DNA of 12,390 nt from DATKKX01 sp035542775 (GTDB lineage: Bacteria; Planctomycetota; Phycisphaerae; UBA1845; UTPLA1): positions 1 through 12,390 of the forward strand of contig DATKKX010000299.1 of assembly GCA_035542775.1 (NCBI GenBank), written 5' to 3'. Below, piece by piece: positions 12,376-12,390 of this stretch; the first letter of the stretch is position 1; each line of letters opens with the position of its first letter. The translations under genes were made by a program, and so were the position numbers. Under the pieces are notes generated by a model. That model was not told where the DNA came from. It saw only the letters and a program-made list of their open reading frames with translations, and did no database searches.

Positions 12376-12390
12376 CGGTGCTCCGTTCTT

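Larger units (their letters stand above)
11374..12390. other. One-kilobase non-coding stretch rich in repeats
   Basis: I see no reading frame with a ribosome site or recognisable product on either strand; the open frames are Arg/Pro-rich and follow base composition. The stretch holds a weak terminator candidate, two G-quadruplex-capable tracts, four arrays with exact 10-bp spacing, a CAGCC/TTCAG-rich simple stretch near 11848-11874 and a G-rich tail from about 12165. Confidence 0.6.

Overview
The window is GC-rich DNA from a diderm bacterium. The two lipobox-type secretion signals, the MltA-type murein hydrolase and the PAP2 membrane enzyme point to a Gram-negative envelope. The gene styles (CoA-transferase fused to a GNAT domain, short zinc-ribbon proteins, a degenerate PilZ-like protein, repeat-rich spacers) remind me of Planctomycetes or a related soil or sediment lineage. 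That placement is inference, because no rRNA or other marker gene is present.

The left half (1-6265) is read entirely on the minus strand. Taken in transcription order from right to left it holds: a secreted lipoprotein with a metzincin zinc-protease signature (5180-6265); a 721-aa fused ADP-forming acyl-CoA synthetase (2765-4930); a CoA-transferase/acetyl-CoA hydrolase with a C-terminal acetyltransferase domain (778-2670); a 70-aa protein of the kind found beside nucleotidyltransferase 'toxin' genes (529-741), with the out-of-frame 5' stub of such a partner inside it; and a PAP2-family membrane phosphatase cut by the window edge (1-504). The synthetase and the CoA-transferase form an acyl-CoA energy module: one couples acyl-CoA cleavage to ATP formation, the other moves CoA between acids, and the GNAT domain could link acetyl-CoA level to protein acetylation.

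The right half (6897-11373) is read on the plus strand: a small zinc-ribbon protein, an MltA-type lytic transglycosylase with a long leader containing two hairpins, a small PilZ-like protein whose 3' end lies in a REP-like double hairpin, a zinc-finger-less DnaJ/CbpA-type co-chaperone with RG boxes, and a two-segment membrane protein that probably shares the co-chaperone's transcript. The central divergent spacer (6266-6896) has no gene I can support but carries several clean dyads.

The last kilobase (11374-12390) has no believable gene and is the most unusual part. Four separate arrays repeat a short core at exactly 10-bp spacing, one DNA helical turn. Two of them are copies of one composite unit: an A8 tract, a fixed 17-bp offset, then CCACGC three times at 10-bp steps. 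Two G-quadruplex-capable tracts and a strongly G-rich tail lie in the same stretch. No CRISPR array, insertion sequence, prophage, tRNA or rRNA was found. Most genes here are housekeeping-type; the candidates for something undescribed are the phased repeats, the gene-overlap relic and the palindromic sites.
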